A stretch of DNA of 42,154 nucleotides from CAZSXS01 sp964611385 (GCA_964611385.1 CAZSXS010000027.1:1-42154), one strand, 5' to 3'; numbered from the stretch's first letter, positions 7,310 through 16,069 are shown. Numbers and translations: made by a program. Notes: a model not told the origin generated them from the sequence alone.

Positions 7310-7579
7310 ATGTGTCTTGAGTGTATGACGATGTGCTTAAATGAGGCAGATGTAGCAGCACGAAAAAACTGCATTGCCACACTGAATGAATGTGCTTGTA
7401 TCTGTAAAGAAGCGGCTTCATTTATGGCTATAGATTCGAAATATGCAAAGGATATTTGTAAGCTCTGTGAGAAAATTTGCAATGACTGTGCCACAGAGTG
7501 CGGTATGTTCAAGGATTCGCATTGCCAAACTTGCGCTCAAGAATGTAAGGCATGTGCTTCAATGTGCGCATCAATGTGA
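7310..7579 (+). CDS. Cys-rich four-helix (DUF326/Csp-like) protein, probably 5'-truncated
   Basis: An 89-aa protein rich in cysteine, with CxxxC and CxxC pairs spread over predicted helices (CLECMTMCLNEADV, CACICKEAA, CKLCEKICNDCATEC, CQTCAQECKACASMC). This is the pattern of DUF326 proteins, small four-helix bundles that include copper-storing Csp proteins. Family members are usually 105-115 aa and have one more N-terminal Cys-containing turn. Here the coding sequence starts at the foot of a terminator-like hairpin without an SD. The 5' end may have been lost, so expression is doubtful. A copper role is inferred from the family only. Confidence 0.65.
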   Translation: MCLECMTMCLNEADVAARKNCIATLNECACICKEAASFMAIDSKYAKDICKLCEKICNDCATECGMFKDSHCQTCAQECKACASMCASM

Positions 7580-7588
7580 GTTTATGCC

Positions 7589-7822
7589 TTAAAAGGAAAG
7601 AGCTGATAGTCTGTGAGATGTATTCTCACACATTATCGGCTCTTCGTCTGTGCGTCTGGTGGCTTTGATAACTGACATATTTAGTTGTTTTATAGTAACT
7701 AAGCTTTCATGTTTGCACTTGGGGCAGAACAGAGGAAAGTTTTTAAGCTCTGTATCGCTCCGTGCTCTAATGCGTGTTTTGCTTTTGCACACAGGGCATA
7801 GTATCCATTGTGGCTCATCCAT
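7589..7822 (-). CDS. Cysteine-rich KTR domain protein
   Basis: A 77-aa protein with WILCPVCKSKTRIRARSDTEL and LFCPKCKHESLVTIKQLNMSVI: two CPxC knuckles around the K-T-R motif of the Cys_rich_KTR family. These are small zinc-ribbon-like proteins common on clostridial conjugative elements and beside regulatory genes. The usual length is 55-65 aa. The last 20 or so residues are extra and run into the hairpin at 7599-7645, so they may be read-through rather than conserved. It starts 31 bp after the Yip1-like gene and is the last gene of the sigma/ABC operon. Function unknown. Confidence 0.7.
   Translation of the reverse strand: MDEPQWILCPVCKSKTRIRARSDTELKNFPLFCPKCKHESLVTIKQLNMSVIKATRRTDEEPIMCENTSHRLSALSF
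7599..7645. terminator. bidirectional terminator-like hairpin
   Basis: AGAGCTGATA / TATCGGCTCT encloses the inner stem TGTGAGA / TCTCACA. It lies between the convergent DUF326 and KTR genes and overlaps the 3' end of the latter. Confidence 0.55.
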
Positions 7823-7853
7823 ATAACGACTTCCCCTTTAAGCTTTTTGAAGT

Positions 7854-8417
7854 TTACAATACTGGTGTTTTCAATCCCACATATCCATTTGCCATTGTGA
7901 GCAGTGCAATACATGCCGCAGTTACGATGAATGCACCTGCTAATTTTCCTTTCGCCAGCCCTGCTACCTCACGAAGATAAAGCAGATAAAGTATTGTTTT
8001 CCATAGCAAGATTCCAACGAACAGGATATTGAACACCATGCCCCAAATAACACTGTTCCAAAAAAGATGGAAATAGACCTCGGTAAAAGCTACGACAAGA
8101 CTACAAAGGGCGGTTGGAAAATAGGTAATCCCCCAGGTACGGATATAAGTGCCCAAGGCTGTTTTACTCCCAAAGCACTTTGACACTATCCAAAACGCCA
8201 AGCAGATCGTACTATAGGTGCAGACACCCCATGCGGCCGTCCGCAGTATATTAACTACATCAATGCCTTTGTGAAAATTACCGGCAAGCATTCGCAAAAT
8301 TGGCTCAAACACGGCGTTGATCAATATTGTGAGTGCAACAAGCGTAAAAGCAACGCATTTACTGTTTGCCTTAAACGCATCCACCGGCCTGTTCAAAGCC
8401 TGCAAAAATATTCTCAT
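7854..8417 (-). CDS. Yip1-like integral membrane protein
   Basis: About 187 aa with four or five hydrophobic segments and the opening layout of bacterial Yip1/YIP domain proteins (MRIFLQALNRPVDAFKANS, then CVAFTLVALTILINAVFEPIL). The start at 8417 is chosen because GGAGG lies 9 bp upstream; the open frame extends further but only as antisense-like sequence over the preceding gene. It is the sixth gene of the operon, 4 bp after the small membrane protein. Its role is unknown; in similar operons Yip1 proteins accompany ABC-2 transporters. Confidence 0.65.
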   Translation of the reverse strand: MRIFLQALNRPVDAFKANSKCVAFTLVALTILINAVFEPILRMLAGNFHKGIDVVNILRTAAWGVCTYSTICLAFWIVSKCFGSKTALGTYIRTWGITYFPTALCSLVVAFTEVYFHLFWNSVIWGMVFNILFVGILLWKTILYLLYLREVAGLAKGKLAGAFIVTAACIALLTMANGYVGLKTPVL

Positions 8418-8421
8418 ACCA

Positions 8422-8691
8422 TTACCCTCCGAGCACTCTAAGGAATAGGTTTGTATAGTTCGTTCCGAATATGAGAGTAAACAGAGCGGCTTGCACCGTT
8501 GCTGCACCAAATGCAAAACGCCACGGATATACAGAAATGAATCTAAAGAGCCTTGCAAATGCTGAATTATCTCGCAATCTGCTTTCTGCCAAAACATAGT
8601 TAAGCATTTTTACCTTCTGATCGTCTGTGGGAAGCGTATCGGTTGTAAGATTATTGAATATGCCCTCAAAAGGGTCGTTCTTCTTTTTCAT
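8422..8691 (-). CDS. small membrane protein next to ECF sigma (anti-sigma candidate)
   Basis: An 89-aa protein with a charged N-terminal cytoplasmic part of about 50 residues and one C-terminal hydrophobic segment (FAFGAATVQAALFTLIFG). Its ATG lies 2 bp from the sigma-factor stop, which points to translational coupling. Size, topology and position fit a one-helix anti-sigma or co-regulator, but no zinc-binding anti-sigma motif (HxxxCxxC) is present. It could instead be a partner of the Yip1-like protein. Confidence 0.5.
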   Translation of the reverse strand: MKKKNDPFEGIFNNLTTDTLPTDDQKVKMLNYVLAESRLRDNSAFARLFRFISVYPWRFAFGAATVQAALFTLIFGTNYTNLFLRVLGG

Positions 8692-8693
8692 AT

Positions 8694-9230
8694 TCAGCGT
8701 TCCTCCTTTTCCTTAAAAGTTTGATACTCTTTAATGAAAGCGGCTTTTGCTCTTTGCAATACACTTTCCGTTGCCTTTACCGATTTGCCCCCAATTTCTG
8801 CAATCTGCTTAATGCTTTTTTCGTCAGCGTATTTCATCAGTAATGTCAGTCGGTAATGAGATGGCAAATTATTAAGACACTCACGGACTAATCGGCTTTC
8901 AAAGGATTGTGACATCATACTGTCAATATCCTGTGCAGGGTCGTAGAACTGCCCCGCTTCGTCTATATCACAAGTTTCAAATCGGTAATGCCTGCGGTAG
9001 TAATCATTTAATTTGTTTCTTGCAACCTTATAAATCCATGTTCGTTCAGAACACAGCCCCCGAAATCTATCAAGCCCTTTGAGAATATCTAAGAAAATAT
9101 CCTGTGTTATGTCCTCGGCTATGGTGGGGACAAAGCCGGAACGAGCATAGATAAACTGATATACTTCATCAACATAAGACTGGTATATCTCAGTAAATCG
9201 TTGTTCCTTTTTTTGCTCCAACACACTCAT
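8694..9230 (-). CDS. ECF-type RNA polymerase sigma factor
   Basis: A 178-aa sigma-70 family protein of the extracytoplasmic-function class. Region 2 is at about residues 10-80 (YQFIYARSGFVPTIAEDITQDIFLDIL, then RTWIYKVARNKLNDYYRR). Region 4 is at about 115-170 (CLNNLPSHYRLTLLMKYADEKSIKQIAE, KSVKATESVLQRAKAAF). It lies in the middle of an ABC-transporter operon, 9 bp after the lipoprotein gene. It probably senses envelope stress or a peptide antibiotic and controls its own operon; that is inference. No classical anti-sigma is linked, unless the 89-aa membrane protein fills that role. Confidence 0.9.
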   Translation of the reverse strand: MSVLEQKKEQRFTEIYQSYVDEVYQFIYARSGFVPTIAEDITQDIFLDILKGLDRFRGLCSERTWIYKVARNKLNDYYRRHYRFETCDIDEAGQFYDPAQDIDSMMSQSFESRLVRECLNNLPSHYRLTLLMKYADEKSIKQIAEIGGKSVKATESVLQRAKAAFIKEYQTFKEKEER

Positions 9231-9239
9231 AAATATCCC

Positions 9240-9644
9240 TCATTGAACAGGTAGTTCATATGAAAAAAGTACATCTTCATTATACAGAATTTCAAACCGC
9301 AGCAGACCCACATTTGCATATTCCGCATCAAGAGTAAAGACAATTATTCCGCTTTTATCTGTAACCATCTCTTTGGTTTCTTTTTTTATCTCGTTGCCAC
9401 CTAAATACCACTTACCTACATATTCCATGCCCAAAGGAGATTCAATAAAGTATACATTTGCATAAATTTCTTGCCCTGCTGATAAAGTATCTGATTGCAC
9501 AGCATTTTCAAGGGTATCCTTATCGCAATATTGTTCGTTTGATACAATACAGTGTTCCACCGTATTGGTAATGCCAACACACCCCAAAAACAATGTTAGC
9601 ATGAGCAATGTCACAGCAAGCAGTAACCATATCATTTTTTTCAT
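9240..9644 (-). CDS. small lipoprotein of the sigma/ABC operon
   Basis: About 134 aa. MKKMIWLLLAVTLLMLTLFLGC is a lipoprotein signal with Cys22. The mature domain (about 110 aa) shows beta-rich segments such as ANVYFIESPLGMEYVGKWYLGG and IVFTLDAEYANVGLLRFEIL, resembling a small Ig-like fold. The start at 9644 is set by AAGGAGG. It lies 13 bp after the permease and 9 bp before the sigma factor. Position suggests an extracytoplasmic sensor or a protective partner of the transporter. No family recognised with confidence. Confidence 0.65.
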   Translation of the reverse strand: MKKMIWLLLAVTLLMLTLFLGCVGITNTVEHCIVSNEQYCDKDTLENAVQSDTLSAGQEIYANVYFIESPLGMEYVGKWYLGGNEIKKETKEMVTDKSGIIVFTLDAEYANVGLLRFEILYNEDVLFSYELPVQ

Positions 9645-9657
9645 TATAAAAACCTCC

Positions 9658-10437
9658 TTACTCACCATAGTTAAGTTCGTCCTGCTTGCAGAACACGATA
9701 AAAGCAATTATTAGAAATATTGCAATGCCGGATGTGAATACAACGGTAGTTTTTATATATTCAACAGTTGCAGAATATCGAGAGAGTGCTTCCATCATCA
9801 CTCCCGGAGCAACCATACTAATTGCATCTTTTGTTGCCGCTGACCAACCCAATATTGCTCCAAGCATTTCAATAATAATCATAAAAAACCGTGGCATTAA
9901 TATTAGCCCACTTGCTAAACTTACAATTAACGCTGTTTTTGTGGAACGAGCCAAGATAGATATTACAATGCCAAGTGCAGCGTAGACCATAATATAGCCC
10001 CAAAGTGGCAGCAGATATTGAAACAATACTACCGAAAACCCAATATTTCCACTTACTACGATAATGCCAATCGTCACCGGCAGCAAGTATGCAAACGATA
10101 AAGCAAGTGAAACTAACACCATTGCCGCCATCTTTCCGTAAAACACCATAGGCTTTGATATTCCGGCACAAAGGATGCAGTCCAACACATTGTGCTGTCT
10201 GTCAGAGGATACGAGGTCAAAATACACCGATAAAACAGCCCAAGCACCAAAAATAATTTGAGAGAGAAACAGTGCCATAAACTCAACTTCATTATTTTGC
10301 AATAACATCCTTCTGCCGCTTGTTGCAAAGAAGAAGAATACGCCAAGTGCCGATAAAGTTCCCCAAACCAACAGGGTGCGAAGATTGAGGATTTTTTGTA
10401 TGTCACGCAAGGTAAGTCTTATTAAAGTGCCTTTCAT
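9658..10437 (-). CDS. ABC-2 type transporter permease
   Basis: A 259-aa membrane protein with about six transmembrane segments and the cytoplasmic N-terminal lead-in MKGTLIRLTLRDIQKILNLR typical of ABC-2 permeases such as NosY. It overlaps the ATPase gene by 4 bp (ATGA), so the pair is translated together. It probably exports a hydrophobic or peptide compound, or helps resist one. Confidence 0.85.
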   Translation of the reverse strand: MKGTLIRLTLRDIQKILNLRTLLVWGTLSALGVFFFFATSGRRMLLQNNEVEFMALFLSQIIFGAWAVLSVYFDLVSSDRQHNVLDCILCAGISKPMVFYGKMAAMVLVSLALSFAYLLPVTIGIIVVSGNIGFSVVLFQYLLPLWGYIMVYAALGIVISILARSTKTALIVSLASGLILMPRFFMIIIEMLGAILGWSAATKDAISMVAPGVMMEALSRYSATVEYIKTTVVFTSGIAIFLIIAFIVFCKQDELNYGE

Positions 10438-11297
10438 TGTACAACCTCCTTTCCACCAGTTAAAATCTGCTGTTCCACAACATTTTTCACATTAAAAGCT
10501 GTGATTTCAAAAATGCCGACTGAGTGTGTGGAAAGCTCTTTTACTATCTCGGATACGGTACTGTTATCAGCATTTACAGTAAGCGTTGTGCAATCTTCAT
10601 TTGCTTGTAAAGGATACTTTTCTTGCAAGCACTTTACCATCTCATATGGAACAGATGAACATTTTATTATAAAGTTGTCCTCTAGTTTACGGCTATAAAT
10701 GATACGTCCCTTTTCGATAATGGCAATGTGGGTACAAATCTCATCTAAATCGCCAAGAATATGTGAGGATATTAAAATGCTTTTACCCTCGCTATGCAAA
10801 AATTTGATAATCTCCATCATCTCAAATGTAGCTTTAGGGTCAAGACCAGCTGTAGGCTCATCTAAAATGTAGAAATCGGGGTTGCCAGCCATAGCAATGA
10901 CTATCTGCAATTTCTTTTGTTGCCCCGGTGAAAGGTGCTTAACCTTTTTGAGTAAATCAAGTTCTAATTTTTTACACAATCGAAAGCTATCTTTAGCATC
11001 AGTCTTCTTTAGTGCGGCGAAAAACCGAATTGTGTTTGCAACGCTACTATGATCATCAAAGCGGCAACTCTGCGGCATATATCCTATATACGGCCTATCT
11101 GTGCTGATAGTGTAACTGCCGAGAGTAGGTTTCATAAGACCGCTGATTAATCTGATAAGTGTTGTTTTTCCTGCACCGTTTTGTCCAATTAAGCCGTAAA
11201 CCTCACCTTTGCCAATCGTAAAATTTATGTCGTTCAGTATTTGTGATTTTCCAAAGGATTTACTTAATCCATTTATTTGCAATATGCTACCATTCAT
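10434..11297 (-). CDS. ABC transporter ATP-binding protein
   Basis: A 287-aa ATPase of the CcmA/NosF class that drives ABC-2 permeases. It has Walker A GQNGAGKTT near residue 38, signature LSPGQQKKL, Walker B FYILDEPTAGLDP, and the H-loop in ILISSHIL. The C-terminal 80 residues form the usual accessory domain. It is the first gene of a seven-gene minus-strand operon (11297 to 7589). The SD AAAGGAACAG precedes the ATG. The gap 11298-11434 holds AT-rich sequence and no promoter I can identify. Confidence 0.92.
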   Translation of the reverse strand: MNGSILQINGLSKSFGKSQILNDINFTIGKGEVYGLIGQNGAGKTTLIRLISGLMKPTLGSYTISTDRPYIGYMPQSCRFDDHSSVANTIRFFAALKKTDAKDSFRLCKKLELDLLKKVKHLSPGQQKKLQIVIAMAGNPDFYILDEPTAGLDPKATFEMMEIIKFLHSEGKSILISSHILGDLDEICTHIAIIEKGRIIYSRKLEDNFIIKCSSVPYEMVKCLQEKYPLQANEDCTTLTVNADNSTVSEIVKELSTHSVGIFEITAFNVKNVVEQQILTGGKEVVQ

Positions 11298-11434
11298 AGG
11301 CCTGTTCCTTTCTTCTTTTAAGAGCAGTTCATTATGGTAGTCGTTTTTTTATGATAAATCCTTCGCCTAATTAAAAAATATTTTTAATCAGCATATTAGT
11401 CATCCTTCTTTCAGCCCGCTTTCTTTAACTCCTT

Positions 11435-13258
11435 TTAAGCATAGCCTACTGTGTTTGCATTATTCATCGCTGCGTAGCGCCCGTTCAAGCTTACTAACTC
11501 GTCGTGGGTGCCAGCCTCAATGATTCCTCCACCTTCCACGACCATGATGAGGTCTGAGTCCCGAATGGTGGATAGCCGGTGTGCAATCACAAAGGAGGTT
11601 CGCTCCTTCATTAAGGCCAATAGCGCCTTACGTATAGCCCTTTCCGTCAGGGTGTCTACGGAGCTGGTGGCCTCATCCAGGATCAGTATGCTGCCCTTGG
11701 ATAATACCGCCCGGGCTATGGTCAGTAGCTGCCGCTGCCCTTGACTTAATAGGCCGCCTTCGTCGCCAAGAATGGTATCGTAACCCTCTGGCAGCTTGTC
11801 GATAAATTCATGAGCATTGGCAATCTTGGCCGCCTCTATAACTTCCTCGTCTGTCGCCTCGGGAGCGCCGTAACGAATGTTCTCCCGAATCGTGGTGTTA
11901 AATAAGCAAGGCTCTTGCAATACAACACTCATGTTGTCGCGTAGGCTACGACGGGTGTAATCCCGAATATCCGTCCCGTCTATTAAAATCTGTCCATCTG
12001 TAACATCGTAGTACCGAGCCAAAAGGCTGATAATGGTGGTCTTTCCGGCACCTGTGCTGCCTACGATGGCTATTTTGGAGCCGGGCTTGACTTGGAAGTT
12101 GATGCCCTTTAGTACGGTGGTTTCTTTGTTGTAGCCGAAGCTTACATGCTTAAAGACAACCTCCCCCCTGGGTTTTGTGATTTGCTTTGCCTCAGGCTTA
12201 TCCTTGACTTCCTCTTCCTCGTCCATGATCTCAAACACACGCTCTGCACCTGCAACCGCAGTCTGTAGAGTGTTGTAAATGTTGGCGATCTCGTTTAAGG
12301 GGCGGGAAAACTGCCTGGAATAGAGCAAAAAGCTGGAGATCACCCCCGTACTGATGGCGCCGGATATGGCCAGCACTCCTCCCGTAACAGTAACCGCTAC
12401 AAAGCTCAGATTGTTGATTACGTTCATAATAGGCATCAAAAGACCGGATATGACCAGCGCCTTGGTTCCCACCTTGCAAAGCTCTATGCTGTTTTCCGTA
12501 AACTTTTCTTTGATTTCTTCTTCCATGCAGAAGGACTTGACCAGCATCAGACCAGAGATGGACTCCTCTATCAGCCCATTTAAGCGTCCAAGACTTTCTT
12601 GCTGCTTCTTGAACAATACCCTAGAACGCTTGGTCACGAAATTGGTCAGAAGGTAAATCAACGGCGTTGTAATCATAGCGGCCAGCGTAAGAAAGCGATT
12701 CAGACTGAGCATCATGATCAAAACGCCCACGATGGTGACCAGCAGCAGCATTAAATGTGTCAAAGAGTCGGAAATGGTGGAGCTGACGTTTTGAATGTCG
12801 TTGGTAATGCGGCTCATCAGCTCTCCGTGGGTTCTGGTGTCAAAGAAAGAGATAGGTAGCCGCTGAAGCTTTTCAAACAAGGTCTTGCGTAGGCTTAAGA
12901 CGATTCTTTGGGATACGGCGGCATTCAAATAGCCTTGCAGAAACCGTACCAACGCATCGCCGACATAAAAGGCAAGCAGAAGTAAAAGTAAGGAAGCCAA
13001 GGGGGTTTGATTCTTCACCGCATCGACGCAACGGCCGATCAGATAGGGGGTGAAGATGGCAGCAACCGAGGATAGGGCAGCAAAGCAGAAGACAATGAGA
13101 ACACCCTTCTTCTCTGGCAGAATAAGACGCCACATGCGGAGCAAAGTTCCTTTGAAGTTCTTTGGCTTGACAAAATTTGCTCGGGCCTGAGGCCCTCCCC
13201 GCCAAGCTGGATTTCCCCCCATGGGCAGGACATCGCTTTTTTCATTCTTATTGGCCAT
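11435..13258 (-). CDS. ABC exporter half-transporter, catalytic subunit (TM288/MdlB-like)
   Basis: 607 aa: an N-terminal transmembrane domain (six helices, residues about 50-330) and a C-terminal nucleotide-binding domain. Walker A is VGSTGAGKTT, Walker B is ILILDEATSSVD with the catalytic Glu, and the H-loop is VIAHRLS. The signature is the variant LSQGQRQ, as in the TM288 subunit of heterodimeric exporters. The first 30 residues are a Gly/Pro-rich cytoplasmic lead. It overlaps the partner gene by 11 bp. The pair probably exports drugs, lipids or peptides. Confidence 0.92.
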   Translation of the reverse strand: MANKNEKSDVLPMGGNPAWRGGPQARANFVKPKNFKGTLLRMWRLILPEKKGVLIVFCFAALSSVAAIFTPYLIGRCVDAVKNQTPLASLLLLLLAFYVGDALVRFLQGYLNAAVSQRIVLSLRKTLFEKLQRLPISFFDTRTHGELMSRITNDIQNVSSTISDSLTHLMLLLVTIVGVLIMMLSLNRFLTLAAMITTPLIYLLTNFVTKRSRVLFKKQQESLGRLNGLIEESISGLMLVKSFCMEEEIKEKFTENSIELCKVGTKALVISGLLMPIMNVINNLSFVAVTVTGGVLAISGAISTGVISSFLLYSRQFSRPLNEIANIYNTLQTAVAGAERVFEIMDEEEEVKDKPEAKQITKPRGEVVFKHVSFGYNKETTVLKGINFQVKPGSKIAIVGSTGAGKTTIISLLARYYDVTDGQILIDGTDIRDYTRRSLRDNMSVVLQEPCLFNTTIRENIRYGAPEATDEEVIEAAKIANAHEFIDKLPEGYDTILGDEGGLLSQGQRQLLTIARAVLSKGSILILDEATSSVDTLTERAIRKALLALMKERTSFVIAHRLSTIRDSDLIMVVEGGGIIEAGTHDELVSLNGRYAAMNNANTVGYA

Positions 13259-14960
13259 CCGTATCCCCTCCTACCTGCGATATGTAAATGTCTCGGTATA
13301 CTTTACAACTTTCCAGCAGCTCCTCGTGTCGCCCGACACCAGAGATTCTGCCGTTTTCCATGACGATGATCTTGTCACAATTGATAATGGAAGAAATTCT
13401 TTGAGTAATAATAAAGGTAAGGATATTCTTGTTAAAGGAATGAATGCCGGCCCGAACCTTGGCCTCTGTGGTAGTGTCCAGTGCGCTGGTGCAGTCATCC
13501 AAAATTAAAATACTGGGCTTCTTGATCAAAGCCCTAGCGATCGATACTCTCTGCCTTTGACCGCCCGAAAGGTTGACACCGCCCTGACCCAGCAGGGTAT
13601 CGAAGCCCTTGGGAAATCCCATAATAAAGTCATAGGCACAGGCCGCCTTGGCCGCTCGTTCCAGTTCGACCTTTGTGGCCTTCTTGTCACCCCAGCGCAG
13701 ATTATCGGCTATGCTTCCCGTAAAGAGCAGGCTTTTTTGTGGCACAAGGGCGATGTGGGAGCGCAGCGCCTTACTGTCCAATTCCCGTACATCCTCTCCA
13801 AAAACCGTAACGCATCCTTCCCGTACATCGTAGAACCTAGGGATCAGATTCGCAAAGCTCGTCTTTCCAGAGCCAGTGGGGCCAACGACTCCCACGGTTT
13901 GCCCCATTTCTGCCTTGAAGTTGATATCCTCCAGCGTGTCCTTTCGGGCATAGGCAAAGGAAACCCGATCGAAGCTTACACCTTTGGTCAGATCGACGGA
14001 CTTGGGGATGAGCGGCTCTTGCATGGTCACTTTTTCATTGAAAATCTCATTAACCCGGTTAGAGGAAGCCGTAGCCATGACCATCATATTAAAAATATTT
14101 GAGATCATGCCCAAGGCAAACAAAACTTGGGTCATATAGTTGATACTGGCCATCAGCTTGCCCAGTTCTAGGCCGCCGCTGTACCCTCCCAGCCAAAGGA
14201 AGATGATAACACCAATATTCACCGTCAAGGTAATTGCGGGCATGAAAAAAGCCGTAAGCCTAGTGGCGGAAACTGTTTTTTGGGCAAGGGCCTTGGCCGA
14301 CTCCAAAAAGCGTTCTACCTCATAGTCTTCACGACCAAAAATTTTGATGACACGAACAGAGCGCAAAAACTCCCTGGAGATGGTATTGACATGATCAAGC
14401 ATCTTCTGAACAAGCCGAAAGCGCGGGTAACCAAGCTTCATGTTTAAGGTAATCAGCACAGCAACAATGATAAGAATGGTGATCAGCACAGGCGCAAGCT
14501 TGGGTGTATTGGAAATAATGAGCACAATCGCTCCGATACAGGTAATGGGGGCCTTGACAAAAATCCGCATGGTACCGTTAATAAAATTCTGTACCATGGT
14601 CACATCGTTGGTCAGACGGGTAATCAAGGAAGCCGTCTCCAAGCGATCAATATTCTCAAAGGAAAAGCTTTGGATCTTAGAAAAAATCCCAATACGCATA
14701 TCCAGTCCGATTTTTTGTGAGGTATAGCTGGCAAGAGTGCTTCGTGAAAAGGCACAAATCGCCCCTATGATAGCCACACAAAGCATCAGACCACCTGTAC
14801 GAGCCACCACACTCATGTCGTTGTTGGCAACTCCCTTGTCAACAATGGTAGACATCAGAGTCGGTTGGAGCAGGTCACCAATGGCTTCACAGGTTAAGAA
14901 AAAAATGGCAAAGCTGAACTGGAATAAATATTTCTTGATGTAAGAAAAAATAAGCTTCAT
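13248..14960 (-). CDS. ABC exporter half-transporter, degenerate-site subunit (TM287/MdlA-like)
   Basis: 570 aa with six transmembrane helices and one NBD. Walker A is GPTGSGKTS and the signature is a canonical LSGGQRQR. Walker B reads ILILDDCTSALD, with Asp in place of the catalytic Glu, and the switch residue is Gln (FIITQRISS) in place of His. These two changes define the degenerate ATP site of TM287-type heterodimers. The start at 14960 follows GGAGGGTGAA; upstream ATGs at 14972 and 14987 lack an SD. It is the first gene of the pair, downstream of tsf with a terminator between. Confidence 0.92.
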   Translation of the reverse strand: MKLIFSYIKKYLFQFSFAIFFLTCEAIGDLLQPTLMSTIVDKGVANNDMSVVARTGGLMLCVAIIGAICAFSRSTLASYTSQKIGLDMRIGIFSKIQSFSFENIDRLETASLITRLTNDVTMVQNFINGTMRIFVKAPITCIGAIVLIISNTPKLAPVLITILIIVAVLITLNMKLGYPRFRLVQKMLDHVNTISREFLRSVRVIKIFGREDYEVERFLESAKALAQKTVSATRLTAFFMPAITLTVNIGVIIFLWLGGYSGGLELGKLMASINYMTQVLFALGMISNIFNMMVMATASSNRVNEIFNEKVTMQEPLIPKSVDLTKGVSFDRVSFAYARKDTLEDINFKAEMGQTVGVVGPTGSGKTSFANLIPRFYDVREGCVTVFGEDVRELDSKALRSHIALVPQKSLLFTGSIADNLRWGDKKATKVELERAAKAACAYDFIMGFPKGFDTLLGQGGVNLSGGQRQRVSIARALIKKPSILILDDCTSALDTTTEAKVRAGIHSFNKNILTFIITQRISSIINCDKIIVMENGRISGVGRHEELLESCKVYRDIYISQVGGDTDGQ

Positions 14961-14976
14961 TTCACCCTCCATGCAC

Positions 14977-15018
14977 AAAACCCCCAAATCGGCTGAACAC
15001 CGGTTTTGGGGGTTTTTT
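14977..15018 (-). terminator. terminator of the rpsB-tsf transcript
   Basis: AAAACCCCCAAA-CGG pairs with CCGG-TTTTGGGGG, and the stem is followed by T tracts on both strands. It lies 6 bp after the tsf stop and before the ABC exporter SD. Confidence 0.8.
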
Positions 15019-15023
15019 CAAAT

Positions 15024-15947
15024 TTATTTACCCATTGCCTTGTTGACTTCCTCGGCAAAGTTTTCTTCTTTCTTTTCCAAGCCTTCGCCGGTTTCGTAGC
15101 GGCTGAAGCGAACAACCTTTACAGGTGCGCCAATTTCCTTGCCAGCGGCTTCCAGATACTTGGCAACGTTCATTTCGCCATCCTTGACGTACTCTTGCTC
15201 AATGAGGCAGAATTCCTTTAATTCCTTAGCCAGACGGCCTTGGATCATCTTTTCGACGATGTTAGCGGGCTTGCCTTCATTTAAAGCTTGTGCAGTTAAG
15301 ATTTCCTTTTCCTTTTGGATGAAATCCTCAGAAATTTCTTCCTTGCTGACAAACTTGGGATTCATAGCGGCAATCTGCATACAAATGTTTTTGCCAGCCT
15401 CAGTAAGCGCTTCGTTGCAAACGTCGCAAGCAAGCTCTACTAAAACAGCCACACGGCCGCCGCCATGGATATAGGAGATCAAAGCGCCATTGCCCTTCTT
15501 TTCGAAGCGGTTGAAGCGGCGAATATTTAGGTTCTCACCAATTACGGCAATCTTTGCTGTTAAAGCATCCTTAACGCTAATGCTGTTATCTGCATTCCAT
15601 TTTTCTGCAAAGAAGTCATCCATATTTGCAGAGGTGGAGCCCATTGCTTGAACGCAAACTTGCTCAACAAAGCTTTTGAACTCTTGGTTCTTGGCAACAA
15701 AGTCTGTCTCGCTGTTGACTTCAACGATCACACCAACGGAGTTGTCGTCGTTGATCAAGGTAGAAACAAGACCCTCGGAAGCAATACGTCCAGCCTTCTT
15801 AGCGGCGGCTGCAAGCCCCTTCTCTCTTAAAATCTCAACGGCTCTTTCAACACTGCCATCGGCCTCAGTCAGAGCGTTTTTACAATCAACCATGCCTGCG
15901 CCGGAAATTTCTCTTAATTCCTTCACTGCTGCTGCTGTTACAGCCAT
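15024..15947 (-). CDS. tsf: elongation factor Ts
   Basis: 307 aa, the nucleotide exchange factor for EF-Tu in translation. The N-terminal UBA-like domain has the family motif VKELREISGAGMVDCKNALTE and then the block GLAAAAKKAGRIASEGLV. The dimerisation/core domains follow with SETDFVAKN. The C-terminal end is GLEKKEENFAEEVNKAMGK. Full family length (about 300 aa). The SD AGGAGG is 8 bp before the ATG. It lies downstream of rpsB, the standard bacterial order, but the 131-bp spacer contains a family-2 repeat element. Confidence 0.98.
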   Translation of the reverse strand: MAVTAAAVKELREISGAGMVDCKNALTEADGSVERAVEILREKGLAAAAKKAGRIASEGLVSTLINDDNSVGVIVEVNSETDFVAKNQEFKSFVEQVCVQAMGSTSANMDDFFAEKWNADNSISVKDALTAKIAVIGENLNIRRFNRFEKKGNGALISYIHGGGRVAVLVELACDVCNEALTEAGKNICMQIAAMNPKFVSKEEISEDFIQKEKEILTAQALNEGKPANIVEKMIQGRLAKELKEFCLIEQEYVKDGEMNVAKYLEAAGKEIGAPVKVVRFSRYETGEGLEKKEENFAEEVNKAMGK

Positions 15948-15968
15948 ATTAATTCCTCCTGAATGATC

Positions 15969-16069
15969 TATCTCAGTATCTTAAACAGTTACCAAGCCGC
16001 CATCTTTCAAACCGAATAAATTCAGTTATTTGTTTGGCGGCTTTGCAAAATTGAACGGTACTGAGTATA
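15969..16069 (-). repeat. family-2 inverted-repeat element, copy 2 (between rpsB and tsf)
   Basis: A 101-bp element with ends TATCTCAGTATCTTAAAC and (reverse strand) TATACTCAGTACCG. The interior contains AAGCCGCC and GGCGGCTT that can pair, with a smaller stem inside. It fills almost all of the rpsB-tsf spacer. It aligns with copy 3 at 17179 (TTTGCAA...GGCGGCTTGGTAA). Confidence 0.75.
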
